NCBI GenBank assembly: GCA_036266155.1
Contig: DATANR010000193.1
Span: forward strand, 1 to 58,778
Length of the DNA: 58,778 nt
From: SIAJ01 sp036266155
GTDB taxonomy: Bacteria > Planctomycetota > Planctomycetia > Gemmatales > Gemmataceae
Direction: 5' to 3'
Part shown: piece after piece, positions 1 to 8,330 of the stretch
How positions within the stretch are numbered: the first letter of the stretch is position 1
Layout: each line of letters begins with the position of its first letter
Notes under the pieces: model-generated
Told to the model about the DNA's origin: nothing
Database searches by the model: none
What the model saw: only the letters and a program-made list of their open reading frames with translations
Position numbers and translations under genes: made by a program

Positions 1-862
1 CGTTGCCCGTGCCGCCGAGAATGACATCGTTGCCGGACCCGCCGATCATGGAGTCGTCGCCGCCGTTGCCGCGAATCAGGACCGGGATCGTGCAGGCGGA
101 CGCGTCGAGGATGTTGTTGCCCTGATTGCCGTCCAGGGTGATGGTGTCCACGCCCTTGAAGGTGTCGAAGCCAACACCTTCGAGCGAGAAATTCGTGGCG
201 GTCAGATTGGTGAACGCGGTCTCGCGTACCTCGTCTTCGCTGTTGTCGTCATCCTTGAACCCGTCGTAGAAATCGTCGCCCGGCCCGCCGAGGAAGTCGT
301 CGCGGCCCTCGTGGCCGATGAGGACGTCGTTGCCGGCGTCGCCGAAAATATCGTCGTTGCCTTGTCGACCCAGGATCAGGTCGTCGCCGGGCCCGCCGCG
401 CAACGTGTCGGCGAAATCACCGCCGTCGATGACGTCGTCGCCAGGCCCGCCGTCGATCGTGTCTTCACCGGTGCCGCCCTGTAAGTTGTCCGAGCCGGCG
501 CTGCCAAGAATGGAATCAGCGCCCAGTCCGCCATCGACCACGACCGTCCAGAATCCGTCGGGAACCTGGGACAAATCCAGCCGATCGTCGCCGTTGCCGA
601 GTTGAACGTCGATGCCGATCACGTTCGCGATCGTCGGCGAACCGGATAGGGCCACATTATTTCCCGAGTCCGTCAGTACGAAGGCGCCATTGCCCTGGAC
701 CGAGAGTTCCAGGAAGTCGGTGCCGTTGTCGGAGACGATTGTCAGCATCCCGCCGCTCAGGGCGGCGGTGGTGACGTTCGGCGTCAGACGGTTCTCCAGT
801 TCGTACAGGCCGATGTTGGCCCGCCGATACGCGGAGCGCGAAGGGTGTTTGCGCGAGGACAT
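1..862 (-). CDS. RTX-type calcium-binding repeat protein, N-terminal part (runs off the window)
   Basis: Read on the minus strand from the ATG at 862, the frame stays open to the window edge (287 codons). The N-terminus has no obvious classical signal peptide but carries a LENRLTPN motif around residue 25, the kind of N-terminal tag common on large planctomycete exported proteins. After about 100 residues of beta-rich sequence come many glycine/aspartate nonapeptides of the GGxGxD type (for example GGPGDD, GGTGED, GRQGNDD), interrupted by a non-repeat stretch containing FTNLTATNFS and then resumed. Such repeats form calcium-loaded beta-rolls in type I-secreted proteins. A structural or adhesive exoprotein is likely; any enzymatic domain would lie beyond the edge. 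The Shine-Dalgarno before the ATG is weak (TTGGAGCAGTG). Confidence 0.85.
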   Translation of the reverse strand, partial: MSSRKHPSRSAYRRANIGLYELENRLTPNVTTAALSGGMLTIVSDNGTDFLELSVQGNGAFVLTDSGNNVALSGSPTIANVIGIDVQLGNGDDRLDLSQVPDGFWTVVVDGGLGADSILGSAGSDNLQGGTGEDTIDGGPGDDVIDGGDFADTLRGGPGDDLILGRQGNDDIFGDAGNDVLIGHEGRDDFLGGPGDDFYDGFKDDDNSEDEVRETAFTNLTATNFSLEGVGFDTFKGVDTITLDGNQGNNILDASACTIPVLIRGNGGDDSMIGGSGNDVILGGTGN

Positions 863-936
863 CTCACTGCTCCAACTATAGTTTGTGTGCCATTTAACGC
901 CCGGCGAATGCGGGATGTTTATCTTACCTCGAATAC

Positions 937-3012
937 TCACGGTTCGCGAACAACGCGGAAGCCGGTCGACGAACGGCACTGACTCGGCGCCTGTCCTTCG
1001 TAATGCGAATAATCCGGCCGCACCGCGAACCAGCCTCCATAAGTGACGCGCACCGTCCCCGTCGCCGGCCCGAGGTAGTCGATGTAAGTTCCTTCGCGCA
1101 ATTCTCCCCACCAGTCGCGGCACCACTCGGACACGTTGCCAACTGAGTCGTAAAGCCCCCAGTCGTTCGACTTCAGCTGCCCAGTTTTACGTGGGCGCGT
1201 GGGCGAGTTTCTCTCCGTCCAGGCGAACAGCTCGAGGCGCTTGTCATCGTTCTCGCGAACCGTGCCCCCCGGCCACGTACACGTGCTTCCAGCCCGGGAG
1301 GCCCACATCGACTCGGCCAGCGTCGGCAGGCGGTAGGTCCGACCGTCAGTCGCGCTGAGCCACTGGCAGAATGCCTTCGCATCGTTCCAGTTCACCATGA
1401 TCACGGGATCGTCGTCCGCCGGGTCCGGGTAGCCCGGTGTGCGCCAGGTCAGGTCGGCGCCCAAGCGCATCTCCGCTTTGCGGCCGCCATTGCCTGAATC
1501 GCTCTTCCACACGTAGGTGCCGTTCTGCAATGATTCGGCCATGGACACGTAACTGTTTCGATTGACGAACTCGCGGAACTGCTTACGCGTGACTTCCGAT
1601 ACGCCGATCAAATACGGTTGCGTGATTCGCACATGGACCCCCTCGATCAGGTCGAGTTCGCCCGGCGGGATGACGACCATTTTCAAGCCTGCTGCTTCCG
1701 CCGTCGTGGGCGTCGGCTTCAAATAGTCCGCCCATTGCTGCTGCAGGTCCACCGCCTCCTCTGGGGTCATGCCGAGCCTACCGGGTTGCGGCGCGACCTT
1801 CTGGGCGGCAGGTTCGGTCTTTGGTTCGAGTTTCTGTTCCGGGTCCGCCTTCGCAGTCGGGTTCTCGTCGACGGGCCGCGAACGGTATAGGCTCAGGGCC
1901 ACGACGATCGCGACGACAACGAGTACCGTCGCCGCCACGAACAACAGACGCGGACGCCGGCTCGGACGCCGCTGGCGAGTTCCGAGCAACCCGGCGAGGT
2001 CGGCTCCGCGCGCCCAAAGATGTAGGGCCTTCGCCACGGCGGCCGCCGTCGGGTAGCGCGCGGCCGGCCTCTCGGCCTGCAGCCGCTGCAGAACTTTCAA
2101 GAGCCCGCTCGGCACCTTGCCCGCGGCCGGAAAATCTGCCGCCCCCGTCAACAGAAAACACAAGGTCCGCCCCAGGGCGAACAGATCGGCCCGCGCGTCC
2201 ACACTACGTGGATCGCTGCGTTGCTCCGGCGCCATGAACGCTTGCGTACCGACCAACATGTTGGTCGCCGTTAGCGCGCTGTCGCGCGGCGCCAAGTCTG
2301 CCGCCGCCGCAACTTCCGGTTCATCGGTCCCCGGCGACCGGGCCAGGCCCAGGTCGAGCAACTTCACCATCCCATCCGACGCGAGCATTAGGTTGCCGGG
2401 CTTCACGTCGCGGTGCACCAGGCCGTGCTCGTGAGCATGTTGCAGCCCGAGCGCCGCTTGCCGCGCGGCCTCGCAAGCGTCGGCGACGGCGAGCGGGCCC
2501 CGACTCTTGATCAGTCGGCCAAGGTCGGTCCCTTCGACAAACTCCATCACCAAAAACGGAACGCCGTCGATGTCACCGGCGTCGGTCGCCTGAACAATGT
2601 GCGGGTGGCGCAACGCTCCGATGGCCCGCATCTCGCGCTCGAAGCGCGCTCCGGCATCCGGGTCGAGCCGGCGCCGAGCCGTTAACAACTTTAGCGCCAC
2701 CGGGCGGCCGAGCCGCATGTGCATCGCCCGGTAGACGGTCCCCATGCCGCCTTCGCCGAGCACGTCTTCGATCCGGTAGTCGCGCAGGACGGTCGGCGTG
2801 GCTGCCACGTCCGGTCCGTATGCGGCCACCTGGCCTGCGTCACGAACGGCTTCGGCCAGCGAATCGGGACGGGTGCCGATGCGTATCAATCGCGTCGAAC
2901 ACGCCGGACAACGGTCAAGATGCTCGGCAACTTCTTCCAGCCGCTCGGCCGACAGGCAACCCAGCGTATATTCGGACAATTCGCCGTCGGTCGGACAAAC
3001 CAAAGCTTGCAT
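937..3012 (-). CDS. Membrane Ser/Thr protein kinase with N-terminal zf-HC2-like and C-terminal SUMF1-fold domains (copy 1)
   Basis: A 691-residue protein. Residues 1-45 hold a Hx3Cx2C zinc-finger-like motif (H31, C35, C38) as in anti-sigma factors. A Hanks-type kinase follows (about 79-335): glycine loop GEGGMG, lysine K108, HRDVKPGN at 200-207, and DLG instead of DFG at 220. One membrane helix lies at about 355-376, and the outer part (about 440-690) is a formylglycine-generating-enzyme/SUMF1 fold ending GFRVVREP; the catalytic cysteine pair of true FGE is not evident, so a sensor or binding role is inferred. I chose the ATG at 3012 (GGAGG nine bases upstream) over an in-frame TTG at 3060. 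It is a tandem paralogue of the kinase at 3195-5222 and lies downstream of it and of an ECF sigma factor. Confidence 0.93.
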   Translation of the reverse strand: MQALVCPTDGELSEYTLGCLSAERLEEVAEHLDRCPACSTRLIRIGTRPDSLAEAVRDAGQVAAYGPDVAATPTVLRDYRIEDVLGEGGMGTVYRAMHMRLGRPVALKLLTARRRLDPDAGARFEREMRAIGALRHPHIVQATDAGDIDGVPFLVMEFVEGTDLGRLIKSRGPLAVADACEAARQAALGLQHAHEHGLVHRDVKPGNLMLASDGMVKLLDLGLARSPGTDEPEVAAAADLAPRDSALTATNMLVGTQAFMAPEQRSDPRSVDARADLFALGRTLCFLLTGAADFPAAGKVPSGLLKVLQRLQAERPAARYPTAAAVAKALHLWARGADLAGLLGTRQRRPSRRPRLLFVAATVLVVVAIVVALSLYRSRPVDENPTAKADPEQKLEPKTEPAAQKVAPQPGRLGMTPEEAVDLQQQWADYLKPTPTTAEAAGLKMVVIPPGELDLIEGVHVRITQPYLIGVSEVTRKQFREFVNRNSYVSMAESLQNGTYVWKSDSGNGGRKAEMRLGADLTWRTPGYPDPADDDPVIMVNWNDAKAFCQWLSATDGRTYRLPTLAESMWASRAGSTCTWPGGTVRENDDKRLELFAWTERNSPTRPRKTGQLKSNDWGLYDSVGNVSEWCRDWWGELREGTYIDYLGPATGTVRVTYGGWFAVRPDYSHYEGQAPSQCRSSTGFRVVREP

Positions 3013-3020
3013 CGCCGTAG

Positions 3021-3060
3021 GCCTCCGACTCTGAAGGGATAATGCGCGGCTTAGCCTCAA
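3021..3060 (-). promoter_or_regulatory. Conserved leader of kinase copy 1
   Basis: These 40 bases directly upstream of the kinase start match 39 of 40 bases with 5231-5270, the leader of the paralogous kinase, and contain its GGAGG ribosome-binding site. The flanking sequence further upstream is unrelated, so the conserved block ends sharply at its 5' edge. It could hold a shared promoter or translational control site; no clear -35/-10 pair is visible. Confidence 0.5.
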
Positions 3061-3194
3061 GCGCCAGTCAGAATATCATGAAGTGAAGTATGCACATCAT
3101 CGTGTCCTCTTACTCGTGCCGGAAGCCGGTGCGCAAGTGCCGGGCGATGAGGCGGCAAGCGCCGTCGCTCCATCACCCGACATCGCACCAGGTC

Positions 3195-5222
3195 CTACGG
3201 CTCCCGCAGAACGCGAAAGCCGGCCGTCGAACTGCCACCATCGGGGTTCAACGCCGCGAGCCAACTGAACGCTGGCTGAAGCGTGTACGCGCCGCCGACC
3301 AGAACGCGGATCTTGCCAGTCGACGGGCCGGCATAATCCTCATGGGTGCCCGTGGGCAACGCACCCCACCAGTCCTGCCCCCATTCCTCGACGTTGCCCA
3401 GCATGTCGAACAGGCCCCAGGCATTCGGTTGACGCATCCCGACCGCCTTGGGTTGCGTCAAGATATCCGCCGAGGTCCAGGCATAATCCCCCAACGAGCG
3501 AAGGATGTCGCCATCACGATGATCCCCGGGATAATCGCCGGCTTCACCGGCCCGCATGGCCCAGTGCAATTCCGTTCGCGTCGGGAGCCGATAGGTCTTG
3601 CCCTCGCCTTGACTCAGCCAGTTGCAAAAGGCGATGGCATCGTTCCAGCTCACCTGCGTCACCGGTTGATTTTCCGAAAGGTTGCCATGACCCGGGTTTT
3701 CCCAGGAGTACTTGCGGTCACGACGCGAACGCGATTCACCCACATTGATCTTCCCGGTATTTACGACCCAGTGATACGCGCCCGTGCCTTTCTGCTCGAC
3801 CTCCGTTCGATAGTTCGTTGCGGCCACGAAGCGGCGAAATTGACCGCGCGTCACCTCCGTCGCGCCCAACCAATACGGCCGCGTGATCGTCGCCGTCATC
3901 GTGGTCGAATGATTGATCGATCCCGGCGGCACCAGAATCAGTTTCATATCCATGTCATTCGCGATCTCCGTCTTTTGACCCAAGTAGTCAGCCCAGGTCT
4001 TTTGCAGTCGTCGCGCCTCATCGTCGGACATGGGCAAGCTGCCGGCCGGCGGCGCTTGGCGGGCGAGCGTGTGCGTCTCTTCAACCGTCTGTGGACGGTT
4101 GAGCCGGTTGACCGCCAACGTAATTCCGCCGCCGATGATGGCCAATGCCGCGACGGGAAGAACCACCCATCGGGCCCGAAAGCGCCGCCGCTTTGGGCGA
4201 CCCGCAAGCGCGCCCAGGTCCTGTTCGCGCGACCAGGGTCGCAGGGCGTTGGCTACCGCCGCGGCCGACGGATAACGGTCGCCCGGTTGCTCAGCCTGCA
4301 AGCGCTGCAACACCTTCAACAATCCGCCCGGCACCGTCCCTGCGGCAGGCAGGTCTGGTTTGCCGGACAGCAGAAAGCACAACGTCCGCCCGAGGGCGAA
4401 CACGTCGGCCCGAGGGTCCACTCGGCGCGGGTCGGCGCGTTGTTCCGGGGCCATGTAGGCCCGCGTGCCGACCAGCATGTTCGTGGCGGTCAGCTCGTTG
4501 TCGCGCGCCACCGTCACTACGTCGGTCGCGACCGTCGCCTCGTCCGTTCCCGGTGTTCGAGCCAGGCCAAGATCGAGTAACTTCACCGACCCGTCGGACG
4601 CGAGCATCAGGTTGCCCGGCTTCACGTCGCGATGGACCAAGCCGTGTTCATGAGCATGGCTTAGTCCCAACGCTGCTTGCCGGGCCGCTTCACAGGCGTC
4701 GGCCGCTTTCAACGGACCACGCGCCTTGACCAGCTTGCCGAGGTCGGTCCCCTCGACGAATTCCATCACCAGGAACGGGACGCCGTCGATCTCACCGGCG
4801 TCGGTCGGCTGGACAATGTGCGGGTGCCGCAGCGCGCCGATGGCCAGTGCCTCGCGCTCGAATCGAGCCCCCGCGTCCGGGTCGAGCCGGCGGCTCGCGG
4901 TCAGCAGCTTCAGCGCAACTGTCCGCCCGAGCCGCGTATGGACGGCCCGGTAGACGGTGCCCATTCCCCCTTCGCCGAGCACGTCCTCGATGCGATAGTC
5001 GCGCAACGCGGTCGGCGTGGCCGGCGCAAACCCCGCCACGGTTCCCGCCGCGCGTACAGCCTCCGCCAGCGAGTCGGATCGCGTGCCAATGCGGATGAGC
5101 CGCGTGGAGCAAGCCGGACAATCGTCCAGATGGCCGGCGACTTCTTCCAGCCGCTCGGCCGACAGGCAGCCGAGAGCGAATTCAGACAACTCGCCGTCGG
5201 TCGGGCACACCAGGGGTCGCAT
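3195..5222 (-). CDS. Membrane Ser/Thr protein kinase with N-terminal zf-HC2-like and C-terminal SUMF1-fold domains (copy 2)
   Basis: A 675-residue paralogue of the downstream kinase with the same order: zinc-finger-like CPAC segment at about 35-38, kinase with GEGGMG, VALK lysine, HRDVKPGN and DLG, a membrane helix near residue 350-370, then a SUMF1-fold outer domain ending GFRVLREP. The N-terminal 60 residues are almost identical between the copies while the linkers after the kinase have diverged strongly, so the outer domains may sense different ligands. The ATG at 5222 has GGAGG nine bases upstream. The start lies 79 bases after the stop of the ECF sigma factor gene at 5302-5904, same strand, which suggests co-transcription and a role in controlling that sigma factor (inference; kinase-ECF pairing is known in planctomycetes). 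Confidence 0.93.
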   Translation of the reverse strand: MRPLVCPTDGELSEFALGCLSAERLEEVAGHLDDCPACSTRLIRIGTRSDSLAEAVRAAGTVAGFAPATPTALRDYRIEDVLGEGGMGTVYRAVHTRLGRTVALKLLTASRRLDPDAGARFEREALAIGALRHPHIVQPTDAGEIDGVPFLVMEFVEGTDLGKLVKARGPLKAADACEAARQAALGLSHAHEHGLVHRDVKPGNLMLASDGSVKLLDLGLARTPGTDEATVATDVVTVARDNELTATNMLVGTRAYMAPEQRADPRRVDPRADVFALGRTLCFLLSGKPDLPAAGTVPGGLLKVLQRLQAEQPGDRYPSAAAVANALRPWSREQDLGALAGRPKRRRFRARWVVLPVAALAIIGGGITLAVNRLNRPQTVEETHTLARQAPPAGSLPMSDDEARRLQKTWADYLGQKTEIANDMDMKLILVPPGSINHSTTMTATITRPYWLGATEVTRGQFRRFVAATNYRTEVEQKGTGAYHWVVNTGKINVGESRSRRDRKYSWENPGHGNLSENQPVTQVSWNDAIAFCNWLSQGEGKTYRLPTRTELHWAMRAGEAGDYPGDHRDGDILRSLGDYAWTSADILTQPKAVGMRQPNAWGLFDMLGNVEEWGQDWWGALPTGTHEDYAGPSTGKIRVLVGGAYTLQPAFSWLAALNPDGGSSTAGFRVLREP

Positions 5223-5230
5223 CGCGGCAA

Positions 5231-5270
5231 GCCTCCGACTCCGAAGGGATAATGCGCGGCTTAGCCTCAA
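5231..5270 (-). promoter_or_regulatory. Conserved leader of kinase copy 2
   Basis: This is the 39-of-40 match to 3021-3060. It lies between the ECF sigma factor stop and the kinase start and carries the kinase ribosome-binding site. Its retention after duplication, including bases outside any plausible codon use, suggests function. Confidence 0.5.
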
Positions 5271-5301
5271 ACGGATGAGAGAGCGTATCGAGCCGAACCG
5301 A

Positions 5302-5904
5302 TTAGTCGATCAATTCGCCAAACTCGTCGCGCAATCGGCGCAACACGCGCGCACGGGCCTTATAGACCGCGTTTGCACTGAGCCCAAGTGCCGCAGCCGT
5401 CGCGGCGACCGGCTGATCCTCGACCTGGACTTTCCAAAACGCCTGCCACGTGGCCGGCTCGAACTCCGGGCGGATCAACTCCAGCGCTCGCCGAACCACC
5501 TCGGCTTTGCTTTCCGGCGGAGCAGTCGAATCATCGGTCGGTGTCGCCAGGTCCAGAAACGCAGAATCGCCGCCAGCTGGTCGTGGTTGGGCAGCTTGTT
5601 TGCGAAAGTGCAAAGCAACGCGATTACGCGTGATGGTCCACAACCAGCCACGGAAGCTCGCGCCCGGCTGGTCGTGTCGAAAGGTGTCGAGTCGCGTGAG
5701 GACCGTATGGAAAAGGTCTTGCGTCAGATCGGCAGCGTCGGAAGGCTGCAGGCCGGCCCGCTCGCACCAGCGGCGAACGACCGGCTCGTAGAGGTGAACG
5801 AAGCGCTCCCACGCGGTCCGATCCTGGTCGCGGACGCGTTGCAACAGACTGAGGGACGTGGCATCGACGGAGCGCCCCTCGACCACCGGGGCCGGATCGT
5901 TCAT
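5302..5904 (-). CDS. ECF-family RNA polymerase sigma factor
   Basis: A 200-residue sigma-70-like protein. Region 2 (about 25-95) contains the helix LQPSDAADLTQDLFHTVL and the DNA-melting-type stretch FRGWLWTITRNRVALHFRK; region 4 (about 135-190) has the recognition helix VAATAAALGLSANAVYKARARVLRRLR. The length is normal for ECF factors. It starts at the ATG at 5904 with only a weak ribosome-binding site and is followed, in the same direction, by two kinases that begin with zinc-finger anti-sigma-like segments. No separate anti-sigma gene is present, so the kinases are the obvious candidate regulators. Exact ECF group cannot be assigned by eye. Confidence 0.93.
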   Translation of the reverse strand: MNDPAPVVEGRSVDATSLSLLQRVRDQDRTAWERFVHLYEPVVRRWCERAGLQPSDAADLTQDLFHTVLTRLDTFRHDQPGASFRGWLWTITRNRVALHFRKQAAQPRPAGGDSAFLDLATPTDDSTAPPESKAEVVRRALELIRPEFEPATWQAFWKVQVEDQPVAATAAALGLSANAVYKARARVLRRLRDEFGELID

Positions 5905-5950
5905 GGTCCGAGTTTACCGCGTATCTGAGAGTCGAGCAAGCGAACTGAAC

Positions 5951-6262
5951 TCACGCCGCCAACGGCAAGCATTCCAGCAGACCAGTTACATGCTTGCAGA
6001 GATGATTCGGGTCCCGCTCGCCGCGATAGACCGCGTCGGCACAGGTGCAGTGCCATTTCATGCGGCCAGGCGCCACGCGTTCCAGCGCAACCTGATACGA
6101 TCCGCGGCCGCCGGTGACTTCCCAGGTCATTACGCAGCCGCTGTCGCAGCCCTCCGCATTGCGGTAGGTAACGCGGTAACAGTAGATGCCCGGCATCCGT
6201 TTGCGGTCGGCCCCGGGGAGAATCTTCATCAAGACGCCAGCGGGGGAATGTGGAGTGACCAT
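5951..6262 (-). CDS. Small SWIM-like zinc-binding protein
   Basis: A 103-residue protein whose C-terminal third reads WHCTCADAVYRG followed by HLCKHV, a CxC...CxH arrangement like the SWIM zinc finger. The N-terminal part (MPGIYCYRVTYRNAEGCDSGC) adds more cysteines. The start is uncertain: ATG 6262 or ATG 6229 both fit, and the frame stays open further upstream in sequence that does not look coding. Function unknown; SWIM domains bind DNA, RNA or protein. It is not next to the larger SWIM protein at 42541-43398. Confidence 0.6.
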   Translation of the reverse strand: MVTPHSPAGVLMKILPGADRKRMPGIYCYRVTYRNAEGCDSGCVMTWEVTGGRGSYQVALERVAPGRMKWHCTCADAVYRGERDPNHLCKHVTGLLECLPLAA

Positions 6263-6486
6263 ATCTTTGCCCCATCGTGGGGTTCTTATCTTTCGTGAAT
6301 CGTACCAGGAAAACCGGTGGATTCGCAGGTCGGTAGACCGGCAACAATTAGAGTGCCGGGCGCGACATGCAGATTCGCCCGTTAGTTCATTGAATTCCGC
6401 ACTGGCGGCTAACTCGCGGCCGGTTACGATGAACCCCACAGACTCTGCCAGGATGGTCGCGGCTCGCCCCGTGGACGCACCCGCCA

Positions 6487-7479
6487 ATGGATTTGCTCCC
6501 CCCTCTTCGGTTCACGCCCATATTTAAGAGCGCCCTCTGGGGCGGTGCCCGCCTGCGCACGATGTTCAAGGCCCCGCTGTCTCCCAATCCGACAGGCGAG
6601 GTCTGGCTGCTCTCCGATCATCCGAATCATCCGAGCGTCATCGCCGATGGCCCCCTCGCCGGCACGAGGCTCCATGACCTCATGCAACGGTCGGCCGAAC
6701 GCATTGTCGGCAAAGCGACAGCACCGCAGGGTCGGTTCCCGGTGCTCATCAAGTTCCTGCACGCCCGCGAATCGCTCTCCGTCCAGGTTCATCCGACCGA
6801 CGCGAAGGCCAGCGAACTCGAAGGCCCGACGGCCACCGGCAAGACCGAAGCCTGGGTCGTCCTCGAAGCCGACCCGACCGCCTGCGTGCATGCCGGACTG
6901 ACTCCAGCCGCCACGCCCGATGCGCTGCGTCGCGCGATTCAATCCGGCAATGTGGAGGACTTGCTCTACGCTCACGCCCCGAGCCCCGGCGACTGCTTCT
7001 TCCTCAACGCCGGCACCGTGCACGCTATCGGCGGCGGCATCGTTCTCTTCGAAGTGCAGCAGACCAGCGACCTGACGTATCGGCTCTACGACTGGAAGCG
7101 CACGGATCCCAAGACGGGTCAACCCCGCGAACTGCATGTGGACAAGGCGCTCGCGAGCATCAACTACGCGGCCGGGCCGTGCCGACCGAATCGACCGACC
7201 ACCGAGGCACGCGGACGAGTCGCGCGCACGCCGCTCGTCGAATGCCCGTATTTTGACCTCGGCCGCTGGGAGGCCAGCCGTTCGTTTCGGGCGGGAGCGC
7301 CCGGCGAATGCCGCATCTTGACCGGCATCGAGGGTCAGGCCGTGATCCGGCACGGCGGCAAGGATTATCCGCTCGGCCTGGGCGATGTCTGGCTCATCCC
7401 AGCCGAAACGGGAGCAGTCGAAATTGTGCCCAGCGGCAACACCACGATCCTCGAATGCGGTTTGCCAAAACGAGAGTAA
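6487..7479 (+). CDS. manA: Mannose-6-phosphate isomerase, class I
   Basis: A 330-residue cupin enzyme that interconverts mannose 6-phosphate and fructose 6-phosphate in the cytoplasm, feeding mannose and GDP-sugar metabolism. The zinc ligands expected for type I isomerases are visible: Q100 and H102 in SVQVHPTD, E121 in GKTEAW and H179 in AGTVHAIGGG. The N-terminus LRFTPIFKSALWGG is the usual substrate-side motif of the family. Length matches the short bacterial form. No ribosome-binding site is obvious. It is a single gene on the plus strand, followed by a CACAGAGAC-type palindromic repeat. Confidence 0.95.
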   Translation: MDLLPPLRFTPIFKSALWGGARLRTMFKAPLSPNPTGEVWLLSDHPNHPSVIADGPLAGTRLHDLMQRSAERIVGKATAPQGRFPVLIKFLHARESLSVQVHPTDAKASELEGPTATGKTEAWVVLEADPTACVHAGLTPAATPDALRRAIQSGNVEDLLYAHAPSPGDCFFLNAGTVHAIGGGIVLFEVQQTSDLTYRLYDWKRTDPKTGQPRELHVDKALASINYAAGPCRPNRPTTEARGRVARTPLVECPYFDLGRWEASRSFRAGAPGECRILTGIEGQAVIRHGGKDYPLGLGDVWLIPAETGAVEIVPSGNTTILECGLPKRE

Positions 7480-7483
7480 CAAA

Positions 7484-7627
7484 TTAACCACAGAGGCACA
7501 GAGACACAGAGACACAGAGAGACAAGGCAGATATTGATTTGTTATTCTGAAACCAATGGACTTGAATTCACTGCCGACTCAATCTGTCTCTTACCTACTT
7601 TGGTTTAATCTCCGTGTCTCTGTGTTG
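7484..7627. repeat. Long imperfect palindrome of the CACAGAGACACAGAG type
   Basis: The left arm (7484-7523) reads AACCACAGAGGCACAGAGAC and continues with further CACAGAGA units; the right arm (about 7605-7627) holds the complement CTCCGTGTCTCTGTGTTG. The AT-rich centre has no coding content. It fills almost the whole gap between manA and pxpA, ending five bases before the pxpA start. CACAGAGAC-type palindromes are a known dispersed class in several bacterial genomes. Confidence 0.75.
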
Positions 7628-7631
7628 AAAA

Positions 7632-8330
7632 ATGATCTCCATCGACCTGAATTGCGATCTGGGTGAAGGGGCCGGGACGGACGCCGAGCTGCTGCCGCTC
7701 ATCACGTCGGCCAACGTCTCGTGCGGCGCCCACGCCGGTACGCGCGACGAGATTGCCGCCACGCTTCAGCAAGCCGGCCGGCTCGGAGTGAGCGTTGGGG
7801 CGCACCCCAGTCACTCGGATCGCGAGCACTTCGGCCGCCGGGAATTGACGCTTCCCTCGCGGGATGTGCTCGAGGAAACGCACGCCCAGATTCTCGCTTT
7901 GAAGGAACTCGCCGAGCAATTCAAGGTCACGCTCGCTTACGTGAAGCCGCACGGAGCGCTGTACAACCAGGCCTGCCGTGATGACGCCTATGCCGACGCC
8001 GTCGTCTCCGCATGTGCCCTGAGCGGCCTTCCGGTCGTCGGCTTGCCCGGCTCGCGGCTGGAAATTCGCGCGACCGGCCGAGTGCCGTTCTTCGCCGAGG
8101 GCTTCGCTGATCGCGGCTATCGGCCCGACGGGTCGCTCGTGCCCCGTGATCAACCAGGGGCATTCATCAAAGATCCCGCCGCGGCCGCCGAGCAAGTTCG
8201 ACGACTCATCGCGGAGCGCGGCGTGCGCACGATCTGCGTCCACGGCGACAACCCGGAAGCGGTCGCGTTCGTCAAGGCCGTGCGTGCCGAGCTTCTGCGC
8301 GGCGGGGCCAAACTGCGGCCATTCGCATGA
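7632..8330 (+). CDS. pxpA: 5-oxoprolinase subunit A (LamB/YcsF family)
   Basis: A 232-residue LamB/YcsF protein with the family motifs IDLNCDLGEG at the N-terminus, ANVSCGAHAG (about 27-36) and KPHGALYN (about 113-120). PxpA works with PxpB and PxpC to hydrolyse 5-oxoproline (pyroglutamate) to glutamate using ATP, a repair route for a spontaneous glutamine/glutamate by-product. Its stop overlaps the start of pxpC by four bases (ATGA), so the two are translationally coupled. PxpB is not encoded nearby. There is no good ribosome-binding site; a dispersed palindrome abuts the start codon. Confidence 0.95.
   Translation: MISIDLNCDLGEGAGTDAELLPLITSANVSCGAHAGTRDEIAATLQQAGRLGVSVGAHPSHSDREHFGRRELTLPSRDVLEETHAQILALKELAEQFKVTLAYVKPHGALYNQACRDDAYADAVVSACALSGLPVVGLPGSRLEIRATGRVPFFAEGFADRGYRPDGSLVPRDQPGAFIKDPAAAAEQVRRLIAERGVRTICVHGDNPEAVAFVKAVRAELLRGGAKLRPFA

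Noticed and set aside
3021..3060. Coding N-terminus from TTG at 3060 for the kinases
   Set aside because: The ATG 16 codons later has GGAGG at ideal spacing in both copies; the TTG has none. The high identity could still reflect coding, so this is noted as the main alternative.
3090..4580. 496-residue open frame on the plus strand
   Set aside because: Antisense of kinase copy 2; arginine-rich and motif-free.
937..5222. Active formylglycine-generating enzymes
   Set aside because: The SUMF1-fold domains are fused to kinases and lack the cysteine pair needed for catalysis.
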